The notes beneath the pieces were generated by a model. It was not told where the DNA came from. It worked only from the letters and a program-made list of their open reading frames with translations, and did no database searches. Made by a program: the position numbers and the translations under genes. Positions 23,091 through 34,700 of a stretch of DNA of 64,000 bases are shown here, piece by piece (position 1 is the first letter of the stretch; the number at the start of each line of letters is the position of its first letter). The stretch is from Schistosoma haematobium (Eukaryota; Platyhelminthes; Trematoda; Strigeidida; Schistosomatidae): positions 73,167,864 through 73,231,863 of the forward strand of contig NC_067196.1 of the NCBI RefSeq assembly GCF_000699445.3, written 5' to 3'.

Positions 23091-24004
23091 AATAGTTCAA
23101 CTGGCTCACAGTTACCCACTATTCCCGAACAATCTAAGCTAAAAGTTGACCTGTCCCCCATATCTCTGTGAAGTCAAAAAGGCTATAGGCAATCTTAACA
23201 ATGAGAGAACAGCGGAACCTGATTAATTAAGCTCGAAAACACTCGAGGGTTGTGGTCCGGTCTTATAAGCTAAGTTCACTGGTACTGGCTAGAGTTCGAC
23301 AGATGAACGTAATTCTATTTTTCTGGTTTCGACCGCTAATCGCCTGTTCATGAGAAATGATGCATATCCTCTAGTGATAACCACAAAATAATCAGTTTGA
23401 CTAATTGTTCGAAAAATTTGCCTCGATAATCATCCGACGTCTAACCGGGGTTCGCAAAAAGCAGACCTCGGTAAACAAGGCTGGCTGGTTTTGAACCTGG
23501 TTGTGGCTATGAAACATGGTCTACAAAAGTAGAACACATGCCTAGGCTCAAGGTTTTCGTACATAAGTGTCTTCGAAGCATTTCTCACGTTACGTGTACT
23601 AACCGAGTGAGCAATGCTGGGATGAGTCCTAGAGTACTAGGTAAAGATGGTGGGCTGATTGAAGTAGCGAATCTTCGACTAATTGGAATATGTAGTACGT
23701 GTGTCCAACCACCGCCTTTCTCGAAGAGCATTGTTGTTTAGTGTAGGAGTGTGGTAGAAGGCTAGTGGTGGCCTAACGAAGACGAGACGTCAGTCCATTA
23801 GGTCACCGGCCGTTGAACTGAGCCTTGTTTAGGTAGGGGTAAACCTTCTGGTTGGGGTCCGTGTAATAGCTTTAATCAGCGATTAGAGACTCGTGACACG
23901 GCTAAAAACTATTCACAACGATTCAGATTCACCCATTCTTGAGTTCCATTATTCCCTCATAAATATCTTTCTTTGTGCCTTTTCAAACCATATTCCCGAT
24001 GTTT
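23091..24004 (+). mobile_element. Old type A remnant
   Basis: Diverged plus-strand type A coding sequence in pieces. At 23165-23230 KKAIGNLNNERTAEPD corresponds to the block [15 protein letters not shown]. At 23538-23690 there is FVHKCLRSISHVTCTNRVSNAG and VLGKDGG. At 23840-23960 the C-terminal GWGP and DTA blocks occur. Most of the RT is deleted. It is far older than the neighbouring type A copies. Confidence 0.65.
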
Positions 24005-24012
24005 AGCGTTTC

Positions 24013-25038
24013 TCACTCATTCAGTCTAGTCAGTAACAACGTAGAACTTCGTACGTACGTACATCAGTTCGAGTTGCCACACCACATTACCACAGAGATA
24101 CAATTGTCGATTCAAATCCCGGAGTGGTAGAGGTAGTAAGAGTATAAGCAGTAATCGGGAAGATTAGGGTTTGGAGATGTTATTTAAAGAGTATAATCCA
24201 GTGAAATAAATTTGGGAAGAGAAAAAAAAGACAAGGAGGGATAAGGAGACCGAACTTTGGGAGAACACAAAGAGTAGATGCACCTGCGCCATTGCAAACG
24301 ATTTTGAGCCATGTCATTCAGGGTCTCTAACCAGTTGTGTTCGAGTAGAGAGCCTTTATAAGGTTAATGTACTTCTCTGGTACTCCTTTCAGTGACAAAC
24401 GCTGCCATAGAACTTCACGTTCAAGAGTCGAATGCCGCATTAAGGTCGAGAAATACTACGATTGTGGGGCGTCTGAATGTGTGTCTGTGTTCTAGAACCT
24501 GACGTAGTGTGAATATCTGATCTATACAACCACGTCCAGGTCGAAAACCGGCCTGGTTTTCTCTAATCTGCTCTTCACGAGCTTTGATTAGGCGTCGAAG
24601 TATTATTGAAGCTAATATTTTAGATACTATATTAGTCAAACTGATTCCTCTGTGATTGTCACAAGAGAACTTTTGTCCTTTCTTATAGACTGGCACAATC
24701 AGTGACTCAGACCAGTCAGATAGGATTACGTCCGAATTCCAAATTCTACCTAAGACCTCGGTTAATCTCATTGCTAATACTGGACCACCATCCTTAAAAA
24801 ATCTCAGGAGTAAACCTGTCAGGGCCTGCTGCTCTCCCTCGTTTCAGATTTCCTATGGCTTTTTCAACTTTGTAAAGAGTCGAAGGACCTGAATTAACTT
24901 GCCATTCAGGTTGACTGGAGATCGTGGGAAACCGAAGTGTAGCTGAAGGCCAGTTGAACTGACCCCTAGTGTTCTGCCCATCGATCCAATCTCCTGGATT
25001 GAGAATGTATAATATGTCCATCTTTCTCTGAGATTGTT
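24013..25038 (-). mobile_element. Type A copy with 946-bp internal deletion
   Basis: Nearly identical to the full-length type A at 32250-34210, in the same orientation. It lacks the bases that match 32571-33516. The joint falls on the four bases ACCA present at both ends of the missing segment. The remaining RT piece reads [20 protein letters not shown]. It shares two disabling lesions with 32250-36200: the T6 run that shifts the frame and the short deletion after AAFDS. The 5' end is truncated at about 25038. Confidence 0.85.
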
Positions 25039-25912
25039 TTTCACTATCATTGCTACTACGTTATTCCTATATCTTCTAAAATTCGTCTTATTTATTTCAT
25101 TTTGTGCTAATGGGTTGTGACAAAAGCACTTAAATATCAGGCTCGACGATGATGACGTATATATATCAGTCGTCTGATTTGGTAATCGTGTACCACGTAA
25201 TGCACGGTAGTATTTTCTGAGTCTATTCCCAAGTCTAAGTATGTTTAAATTCATTATATGCAATGAATTATTAACCACATAAATCATACGTCTAAGCCCA
25301 TTTTATTCCTGTGTAAGCGGCTTGTATCGCCTAGCGTGTAAACCAACCTAACATAGACGTATATTGATTGTAGTAAGTCTCATGGTTTATTATTTATTTT
25401 CCAGACAGGTCAATTTAGCAAGAGATCCCAGTCTGATAACCTTTTTAACCCGCCCATAAGTTTAGGTGGTTTGCATCTGACACCGTGAAGTATTTCATTC
25501 AGAAATTGGTAAGTAAAGGTTCTTAGAATGTGAATTTTAAAAACTAGGAACACTAAATAGGCATGTGTTTCAGTAGTCTGACCTATGACCTATCAGTTAA
25601 ATGTAAAAGTTTCCCATAGGGACAATAAACCAAAATGACTTTCGCCACTGTGATTTCGAAAATATGTCTTGATTGAGATAAAGTTGATATTGTAAAGATT
25701 TTCACTGTATGATGTGGTTATCAATTGGTGATCTTGGTGCTTGGTCATCTAAGTCATTATTGGCCCAAATCATGACCAAGGCATTCATGTAGTTTATCGT
25801 TAATAGCAAGTGTAGGTTACAACAAGCTATTTGAGTGTATTTATTCAGTCTTCTTCAACATAAGCTTGTAGGTCCTTGGAAGAACTATGGCCACCTTTAT
25901 GAAACATCCAAA
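25039..25912. other. No gene recognised
   Basis: AT-rich sequence without motifs. Confidence 0.5.
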
Positions 25913-26500
25913 CTACTTACGGTTAATTGTATGTCGAGTTAAACTGTCGCTCCACATCAGACTAAAGTGGGCGAAACAAGATTTTAACTTGCGAACCAAT
26001 GGTTGAAAGTTAACTGCTTTAACGATTAAACTCTGCTTTATGACACCGAATTCCTCAATACACAAACATTTTTGGTTGAAAACTGACAACCTACGAAGGT
26101 CGTCCATTTTCACAGGTTATATTTCTCAGGTGTATAGCAAAATGATACATACTACTCTCCGTTTGATGGACAGTCAGACTTATCTGTGTCAAATATGGTG
26201 CTAATTAATAAAAGACAAGCGAGATTTTCGTATGTGCCAAGATTTTGTCAGTAATTGAAGCACCAGGGATGATTAGACCTTCAAGATGATTATTTCACTC
26301 ACAACGGTCAAACTGGGCATTGATACTGACCAATTTTAAAGTTTTTGTATATAGGAAGACTCCAAGGGTTATTACTTTGTTACTCAAGGCATTTAGTTGA
26401 CTGCGTTCTTAGTATTGAACAGGGCTGCTGTCTCCATATACTAGGTCGATAAGAGAACCACCTGGTGAGAGATCATCGTACAATCTATTATGGTCGCAGT
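25913..26500 (-). mobile_element. Old type A/B-like RT remnant
   Basis: On the minus strand the piece MDDLRRLSVFNQKCL corresponds to the [15 protein letters not shown] block of type B. Further up, 26430-26490 resembles the region next to the YADD box of types A and B. It is short and heavily mutated. Confidence 0.55.
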
Positions 26501-26807
26501 TAATTCTCATCTTAGTACATAGACAACATAAATTATGTCTACAATAATTTAGTTCTGAACGTTAAGGTATTTTTAATGGTAAAGTTATCCGTGTGAATTT
26601 ACGCTTATTTGTGGTAAGTACAATGTTCCTTCATTCCGGTTGAGATCAAGATTAGTTTTGTCTAACATCTGATCATATTGTTTCTTCAAATTAATGGCTA
26701 TGCTCTGCTCTTAAAACCTCGCAACCCATCGAAAAGTTCGTGTCCAAGTAAGCAACATAATGGTCCGTTCCACGTAATCATCAGGTTTAATGTAGACAAA
26801 ATGTAAC
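26501..26807. other. No gene recognised
   Basis: AT-rich spacer between the RT remnant and the solo LTR. Confidence 0.4.
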
Positions 26808-27256
26808 TGTTATATCCGAGTGAAGATTAATTTACGGGTAACTTCCGAGGACTATTAATGGACTAATATTCTTATTGTATAACTATTCAATAATTATTCT
26901 GTTAAGTCTAATGGTGTCTTTGGACTTTAAATGGACATTTCCTATTGGTCAATATTTATTTCACTTGTCAAATATTGTACAAATGTTGTTTTCTATTTTA
27001 TGGTACGATGTGGTCTGCTTGATTGGTATATAAACAGAGTATGTTTGAAATACATGATTCGATTCATATTGCGGAAGCTGGTATTGTGTTTTGGACTCAA
27101 GTAGACGGGCTAGAAGGACCTAGGACCAATAAGGCGCTAGACTGCTCACACCGGTTGAACGTTATTGGTTGGCCTAGTGTGAAGATTCGTATAAGTCGTA
27201 TTCGGATTGGTGGATAATTCGTGTGATAGAAAAGCCAGACACCGAAGGCCATAACA
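26808..27256 (+). repeat. Solo LTR just upstream of PPP4R3
   Basis: 449 bp starting TGTTATATCCGAG and ending GGCCATAACA. It is a diverged plus-strand relative of the 481-bp solo LTR at 42329-42809. The flanks GTAAC (left) and GTACC (right) look like a 5-bp target duplication with one change. It carries a TATA box in sense orientation, and its end lies 156 bp before the PPP4R3 start codon. Confidence 0.7.
27027..27033 (+). promoter_or_regulatory. TATA box in the solo LTR
   Basis: TATATAA within GGTATATAAACAGAG. The same box is present in the relatives at 42329-42809 and 57738-58218. In this copy it points toward PPP4R3, about 380 bp before the ATG. Confidence 0.45.
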
Positions 27257-27408
27257 GTACCAGAAATTTATCCCAGTATATCATAGCCCTTTCCTCAAAT
27301 GTTAACTAATCCATCTCTTAGCACTAAATTTTCAAACAGAGTTTAAAGTATGTTTACTAGCTAACATAATTTTCATTGTTAATTTATTTTAATGTTTTGA
27401 CTCGTTCT

Positions 27409-27410
27409 AG
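27409..27410 (+). other. Splice acceptor two bases before the PPP4R3 ATG
   Basis: The pyrimidine-rich run TTTTGACTCGTTCTAG ends two bases before ATG. This suggests either a 5'-UTR intron or a spliced-leader trans-splice acceptor. Both occur in schistosomes; the sequence alone does not decide. Confidence 0.45.
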
Positions 27411-27412
27411 AT

Positions 27413-28715
27413 ATGGGATCTTCTGAAGCCAGCACACGTCGTCGAGTAAAGTTGTACATGTTGAATGATGAACGACAATGGGATGATAAGGGCACTGGTC
27501 ACGTGTCAGCATTGTATACTGAGCAGGAGAACATGGCCCTAGTAGTAATTTCAGAGACAGATGGGTCTTATCTTCTTGAGTCAAAAATACAGCCAGATAC
27601 AGCGTATCAAAAGCAGCAAGAAACACTAATTGTCTGGTCAGAAGGTGAAAATATGGATTTAGCTCTATCTTTCCAAGAAAAGGTTGGTTGTGATGATGTA
27701 TGGGAAAAAATTTGTGCTGTACAGGGAAAGGATCCATCGGTAGAGATTACTCAAGAGGTTGTTGACGAGTCAGATGATGTTGATGACACAGATGGGTATA
27801 CACCGACAATGATGCAAAGTATTCAACCTCTTAGTCTTCCACCTTGTGAACTGAGCCGTCTTGAAGAAGTTGTTGAGCTAGTTAGTCAAGCTGTCGCATC
27901 ACCTCCGAAACGCGAGCGATTGGTGGCCTTTTTAGAGTCAACTAATTATCTCCATCAGTTAGTCGATGTCTTTCACAAGGCAGAAGATCTGGAAGATATG
28001 GAATCGTTGCATCATCTTTACGAAATAATGCGACAACTTATATTGGTAAACAAACATAGCCTTTATGAAAGTTTATTCGCTGATGATATGCTGTTGGATG
28101 TGATTGGTATTTTGGAATACAATCCTTCTGGGCGCACTAAACATCGTGATTTTCTCAGAAATAAGGCTACTTTCAAAGAAGTTTTGCCTTTGCATAATAC
28201 AGATTTAGTGACAAAAATACATCAAACATATCGCGTTCAGTACATACAAGACTGCTGTCTCCCACCTCCTTGTTTATTCGACGAACACACTCTTTCCCAA
28301 CTTAAAGCATTTGTTTCTATAAACAAGATGGAGATTATTCGGGCTCTTCAAGAAGATGAAGAGTTTATGTGCCGACTTTTTACACGTTTGAAAGCGGCGG
28401 ATACAGACCTAACTCATCGCAGAGACCTATCGCTCTTTGTAAAGGAATTTTGTAATATTTCCATCCAAACAGATCAGAAAGAAAGTTTTCTCAGTTGTTT
28501 ACTTCAACATGGAGCACTAAGAACAGCTGAAGTACTCCTCGCAATTGATGATCGAGATATAAAGTCAGCGGCTCTCGAGATTCTCCAGGCATTTATTGAG
28601 CACCAGCCCTCTGTTGTGCGTGAATATGTCTTCAGAGAAACTGCTCCGTTCCGAAAAGACGATGAATTACTCATTAATCTTATGATAAGTCAATTACTCA
28701 CTGATCCAGATCCAG
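27413..28715 (+). CDS. PPP4R3: PPP4R3 exon 1
   Basis: Codes for residues 1-434, starting [15 protein letters not shown]. The start is chosen because family members begin within a few residues of the R-R-R-V-K motif. It ends in DPDP with donor GTAGGT. Intron 1 is only 42 bp (28716-28757). Confidence 0.95.
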
Positions 28716-31700
28716 GTAGGTTTGTCTATAGATTAATATTCAAGACACTTTTTGTAGAACTTAGTGATGCTTTCCTTTTGGGTTACATGTTGCGCATTCT
28801 TATCGATCCAGACAATATGAACAATTCCGGTGTCGTAAGTCACTTTTTACCATGTATATTTATGCATGTATTTGATTGTCATCAAATTACTGTCTAGATT
28901 AGAATTCCCAGTAGTCTAACCTATAAGATCTCATCTACTTTGGTTATCATTATTTTTCTTAGGTTCCATTAACCTATGGGTCCTACTTGGGATACTCTTA
29001 TTCTGTTTACCACTGGTCCTTAATCACTAAATTATTCCCTCATCTTAGTCGTTCATTTCGTTTATACTGTATTTTGATTGAGTGGTTACATCAGTAATTA
29101 AGTCATATAGTCGTATCTCATTAGGGTACATTGATTCAACAACACGAATCAGTATGTCACACCTCAATCAAGCAAGGTACACCACTGGTCGAGTTTAAGC
29201 TAGAAGTTAAATAAAATAAATATACTTTACTAGAAGCTTACTGCATCAGTATGAATAGTATTTTTGCCTGTTATTTCGCTTTTAACAAAGTTGTGTTTCT
29301 GACTCCTAGCCAATACCTTATTGTTCTGTTACATGCTGATACACAACTGAAAAAGTTGTCGACAGACTCATAGCTAGCAGATTGTAAGTTTTCTTACATT
29401 ACGTAGTTTATGTCTTACAGGAAGTATCTTTGCAGGATAGCTTGATTTATAGTAAGTTATATAGTATAAGCATTGTGTGAAAAACACCTAAATTTCTTGT
29501 TTTTTTCCCACCTCGTTTTCATCTGACTTATAAAAGTGCTGTTCCTCGCAGACACATGGTACCCTAGTTTGCCATCTATATTAACTAGGGGTGATTTATT
29601 TATTTGAACACAAATATTGGTACGAGAGGGCACCAAATATATATGCGCCACACAAAACAATGAGAATTTGGAGAGAAGGAAAAGGTAAGGAGCGTAAAAC
29701 AAAAGAGAACGATAACGAACAGATTAGTGTAAGGTAGTGTAATAATAATAATAATGGGGGAAACGAAAAGGTACAACCAGAAGAAATTTTTCAATTAAAG
29801 AAGACACAACCACTTTGTATGAAGAAAGTAAAAGAAGGTTACAGCAGGATCGCCATTGGCTCCTATTCTGAGCCATATCTGATAACGTCTCTAGCCACTG
29901 TGTAGCACCATCTCTCGGACCCCAGCCAGGGAGTCGTGAAGAACCAACACAGGCCAGTCCTTTGCAGCTTTCTTTCATACCACGACAACGTGTCATACAC
30001 TGACCACCTCTCCGCTTTTTCTAACCTATCCCAGAGTCGGCAAATAATGCACGACGTGGAATTCTCTGGGACGACATTCGTAGAACATGTCCAAGCCATC
30101 GAAGTCAATGTTTCAAGATGGTGACACCAATTGAATTATTGTCTCTGCACCCGAACACACGATGCCGAACCTCTGCATTATTGACATGGTTTTGCCACTG
30201 AATGTCAGCAATCCTTCGAAGACAACGATGATCGAACACAGAGAGTCGTCTAACATCCTCAACTCGGAGAGGCCAGGTTTCACAAGCATAGAGCAAAACC
30301 GCTCTCACCGACGCGTTGTAGATCCGATCTTTTACAGCCAGACTAACATCACGAAGGCGCCAAAGGTGGCCCAGATTGGCATAAACCGCTCTGGCTTTCA
30401 CTATACGTGCATTGATCTCATCACTCACACCCCCACCAGCACTTATCCAGCTAGCCAGATACATGGACTTCTCAACTACGTCTATCTGCTCACCATCCAG
30501 GGTGAGTACAGGATTAGGATCCTGCCAGTCTTGTAGAAGTACTTTGCACTTCGAAGGTGCAAAGCTCATACCGTACCTACGGACACTGATTGCCAACTGA
30601 TTAAGTGCGGATTGCATGTCTTGGGCATTATCGCACAGTAAGACAATATCATATGCATACTCAAGGTCGAGAAGTCTTTCTCCAGGCAACAGATCCACAC
30701 CACCACTACTTTCATCCATCAGAGCTGTTTCCAGAATGTCATCGATGGCAAAGTTGAAGAGGAATGGTGAGATTGGGGCAACAATGCCTAACCCCACTGC
30801 TCGAATGGAACAATGGAGAGAGGTGGTTGTATGCCCTCACTCTGCCTGAGGTGTTTGTGTATAGGGCCTTTAAGACGTTAATAAACTTCTCAGACACACC
30901 CTTCTTCGATAGATAATCCCAGAGAACAGTCCTATCCAACGAATCGGAGGCAGCCCTGATGTCAAGAAACACCACGATTGTTGGCTTTTGATAAGTATGG
31001 CGGTGTTCTAAGATTTGGCGGAGGGTGAAGATATGATCAATACATCCTCGACCGGAACGAAACCCAGCCTGCTCCTCGCGAGTCAATCTTTCTCGGGTTT
31101 TGAACAACCCACGAAGTATGATGGAAGCCAATAACTTGGACGCAATCGGAAGTAGACTTATCCCTCGATATTTGTTACAGGAACGACGTGAACCCTTTTT
31201 AAAGATAGGGACAACTATCGACTCATTCCATGACGTTGGTACACTCTCTAGTTCCCGAACCTTTGTAAACAACGTCGTCAATTCCTTAGTCAGAAAGTCA
31301 CCACGATCTTTAAAAAGAGCCGGAGGTAAGTCATCTGGGCCAGGTGATTTGTAACGCTTCAAGAGTTGGAGTTCCTTGCGGACTTCCTCCTCGTTTGGTG
31401 GATCAGTCGTCACCGGCCATGGAGGGCAGGACAGTCTGACCGATGTTGAACACTACCAACGAACTGTCATCTGATTTCGTAACCTCAAGTGCTGTCCGTC
31501 ACGTATGCCCACTATCTCTATTTCTGTTTATTTTATCATAGATATACTGATGGAAACAGCGTTCTCGTCGACTGAATTTTCGGGCATTGACCTCCTGGAA
31601 GGAGGTCCACTTATCGACTTAGAATACGCAGATGATATAGTCCTGTTTAGTGAAGACACTGATAAAATGCAGAGTGTTTTGGTAGCACTGGACAACAATG

Positions 31701-34700
31701 CCAGAATGTTCGGAATGAGTTTCTCCCTCTCCAAATGCAAGTTGTTGCTTCAGGACTGGTCTGTGTCAACACCTGAAATAAGGATAGGGAGTGAAGTAGT
31801 CGAACGCGTCGACAACTTCGCTCATCTTGGAAGTCTGGTCAACCCTAATGGGTTGGTGTCTGACGAAATCTCTGGACGGATTCGAAAAGCTCGTTTGGCT
31901 TTTGCCAACTTACGTCACCGATGGCAAAGGCGAGGTATCCGTTTGTCAATTAAGGGACGAGTGTACTGTGCAGCAACCCGTTCTGTTCTACTTTACGTCT
32001 GCGAAGCGCAGTCAATAAAAGTAGAAAATGTTCGTGATTTACTAGTATTTGGTCACAGATACCTTAGAAATATTGCCAGCATTTGCTGGGATCACCGGGT
32101 AAGTAATAGTGAAGTTAGACACAGGGTATTAGGGAACGATGGTAAATCAGTTGATGAAGTTGTGAATCTTCATCGACTGAGATGGTTGAGCCACGTGTTA
32201 CGTATGCCTGAACACCGATTACCACGACGCGCAATGCTGACTAGTGTTGTCAGTCAGTCAGTCCAGTCAGTAACAACGTAGAACTTCGTACGTACGTACA
32301 TCAGTTCGAGTTGCCACACCACATTACCACAGAGATACAATTGTCGATTCAAATCCCGGAGTGGTAGAGGTAGTAAGAGTATAAGCAGTAATCGGGAAGA
32401 TTAGGGTTTGGAGATGTTATTTAAAGAGTATAATCCAGTGAAATAAATTTGGGAAGAGAAAAAAAAGACAAGGAGGGATAAGGAGACCGAACTTTGGGAG
32501 AACACAAAGAGTAGATGCACCTGCGCCATTGCAAACGATTTTGAGCCATGTCATTCAGGGTCTCTAACCATCGGTTGCTATCATCTCGTGGTCCTCAACC
32601 AGGTAGTCTACACCTACCAACATGACTCAGTCCACTTGTCAGTGACTTCATGGATTTGTGCCATGTTTTGGTCTGGCCGCCCCTAGCTCTCTTCCAACCT
32701 ACTCCTATACCATTGAACATCGCACGTCGAGGTAGTCGGTCGTTGGGCATACGTAACACGTGTCCCAGCCATCTCAACTGATCAAGTTTCACTACTTCAT
32801 CAATTGATTTGCCATCCTTACCTAGTACCCGTTTCCTAACAACTGTGTTACATACTCGATGGTCCCATGATATACGAGCAATGTTTCGAAGACACCTATG
32901 GTCGAATACTAGTAACCTACGAATATCCTCTACTCTTACCGGCCATGTTTCACTGCCATAAAGTAGGACGGGACGAACTGCTGCGCAGTAAACACGTCCT
33001 TTGGTTGATAGACGGATATCTCGCCTACGCCATAAATGACGCAAGTTGGTAAAAGCTAGTCGAGCCTTCTGTATCCGTGCTGAGATTTCGTCACACACCA
33101 GACCACAAGGGCTGATGAGACTTTCAAGATAAGTGAAGCGGTCGACACACTCAACTACTTCGCTCCCTATCACTAGTTCGGGTGTCGATGTAACCCAATC
33201 CTGAAGCAACATTTTGCATTTCGAGGGAGAGAATCGCATCCCGAACATGCTTGCATTGTTGCTTAGAGTGGTCAGAAGACTCTGCATTTTGTCAGCGTCT
33301 TCACCAAATAAAACTATGTCATCAGCATATTCTAAGTCAACAAGTGAACCTCCCGGTGGAAGTTCAACCCCTGGAAATCTAGACGAGGAAAGTGTTATCT
33401 CTAAAAGTACGTCGACCACAAAGTCGAACAAGAATGGAGAGAGTGGACAACCCTGACGAACACCACTTGATGTAATCAATTCTGATGACAGTTCGCTATA
33501 AGCTCTCACTCGACCAGTTGTGTTCGAGTAGAGAGCCTTTATAAGGTTAATGTACTTCTCTGGTACTCCTTTCAGTGACAAACGCTGCCATAGAACTTCA
33601 CGTTCAAGAGTCGAATGCCGCATTAAGGTCGAGAAATACTACGATTGTGGGGCGTCTGAATGTGTGTCTGTGTTCTAGAACCTGACGTAGTGTGAATATC
33701 TGATCTATACAACCACGTCCAGGTCGAAAACCGGCCTGGTTTTCTCTAATCTGCTCTTCACGAGCTTTGATTAGGCGTCGAAGTATTATTGAAGCTAATA
33801 TTTTAGATACTATATTAGTCAAACTGATTCCTCTGTGATTGTCACAAGAGAACTTTTGTCCTTTCTTATAGACTGGCACAATCAGTGACTCAGACCAGTC
33901 AGATAGGATTACGTCCGAATTCCAAATTCTACCTAAGACCTCGGTTAATCTCATTGCTAATACTGGACCACCATCCTTAAAAAATCTCAGGAGTAAACCT
34001 GTCAGGGCCTGCTGCTCTCCCTCGTTTCAGATTTCCTATGGCTTTTTCAACTTTGTAAAGAGTCGGAGGACCTGAATTAACTTGCCATTCAGGTTGACTA
34101 GAGATCGTGGGAAACCGAAGTGTGGCTGAAGGCCAGTTGAACTGATCCCTAAAGTGTTCTGCCCATCGATCCAATCTCCTGGATTGAGATTGTATAATAT
34201 GTCCATCTTTCTCTGAGATTGTTTCGCTAACGGTCGGTTTCCTAATTCCGGTTTCCTTAACGAGTCTGAACAATTGTCTGCTATTACCTATTGCCGCTGC
34301 CTTTTCCATCTCTCTTGCTTTCGCTACCCACCACTGTTCGCGATCATTGCGTAGACTTATTGTCAGCTTGCGCTTAAGTTGACTCCGCTCTTCATTATGT
34401 TCAGAGCCAGGTGGAATGAGTTTCCGAGCATCTATCAGTGCGATAGATGCTGCTGAGATCCGGTGGTGCTCCCTAACCTTACCGGTTACCGTACTAGCAG
34501 ATATCACTGCTGTTTCCACAGCTTTTCGGATATCATTCCATGCTGCATCGGGGTGGGCATCACATACATGGCTGCCTAACTGCTTTCCTAGTTTTTCCTG
34601 AAATATACTCTTAGCTTGACTATCATTAAGTAGGGCCCTAAGAGGTTTACTTGCAGCGTCTTTCCTACGTCCAGTAAGACGCAGGCAAATACGTGCTCTC

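Noticed and set aside
24060..24160. tRNA-like B box (GATTCAAATCCC) near 24115 and again near 32350
   Set aside because: It is part of the type A 3' tail in both places, lacks an A box at proper distance and has no cloverleaf.
24000..25050. Target duplication of the deleted type A copy (TTTCTCACTCATT versus TTTTCACTATCATT)
   Set aside because: Similarity is imperfect with indels and could be chance in AT-rich DNA.
28716..28897. Read-through extension of PPP4R3 exon 1 to a stop at 28897
   Set aside because: Two introns are needed to restore the family sequence DPDPELSD and [11 protein letters not shown], and only the spliced form closes to 1,048 codons.
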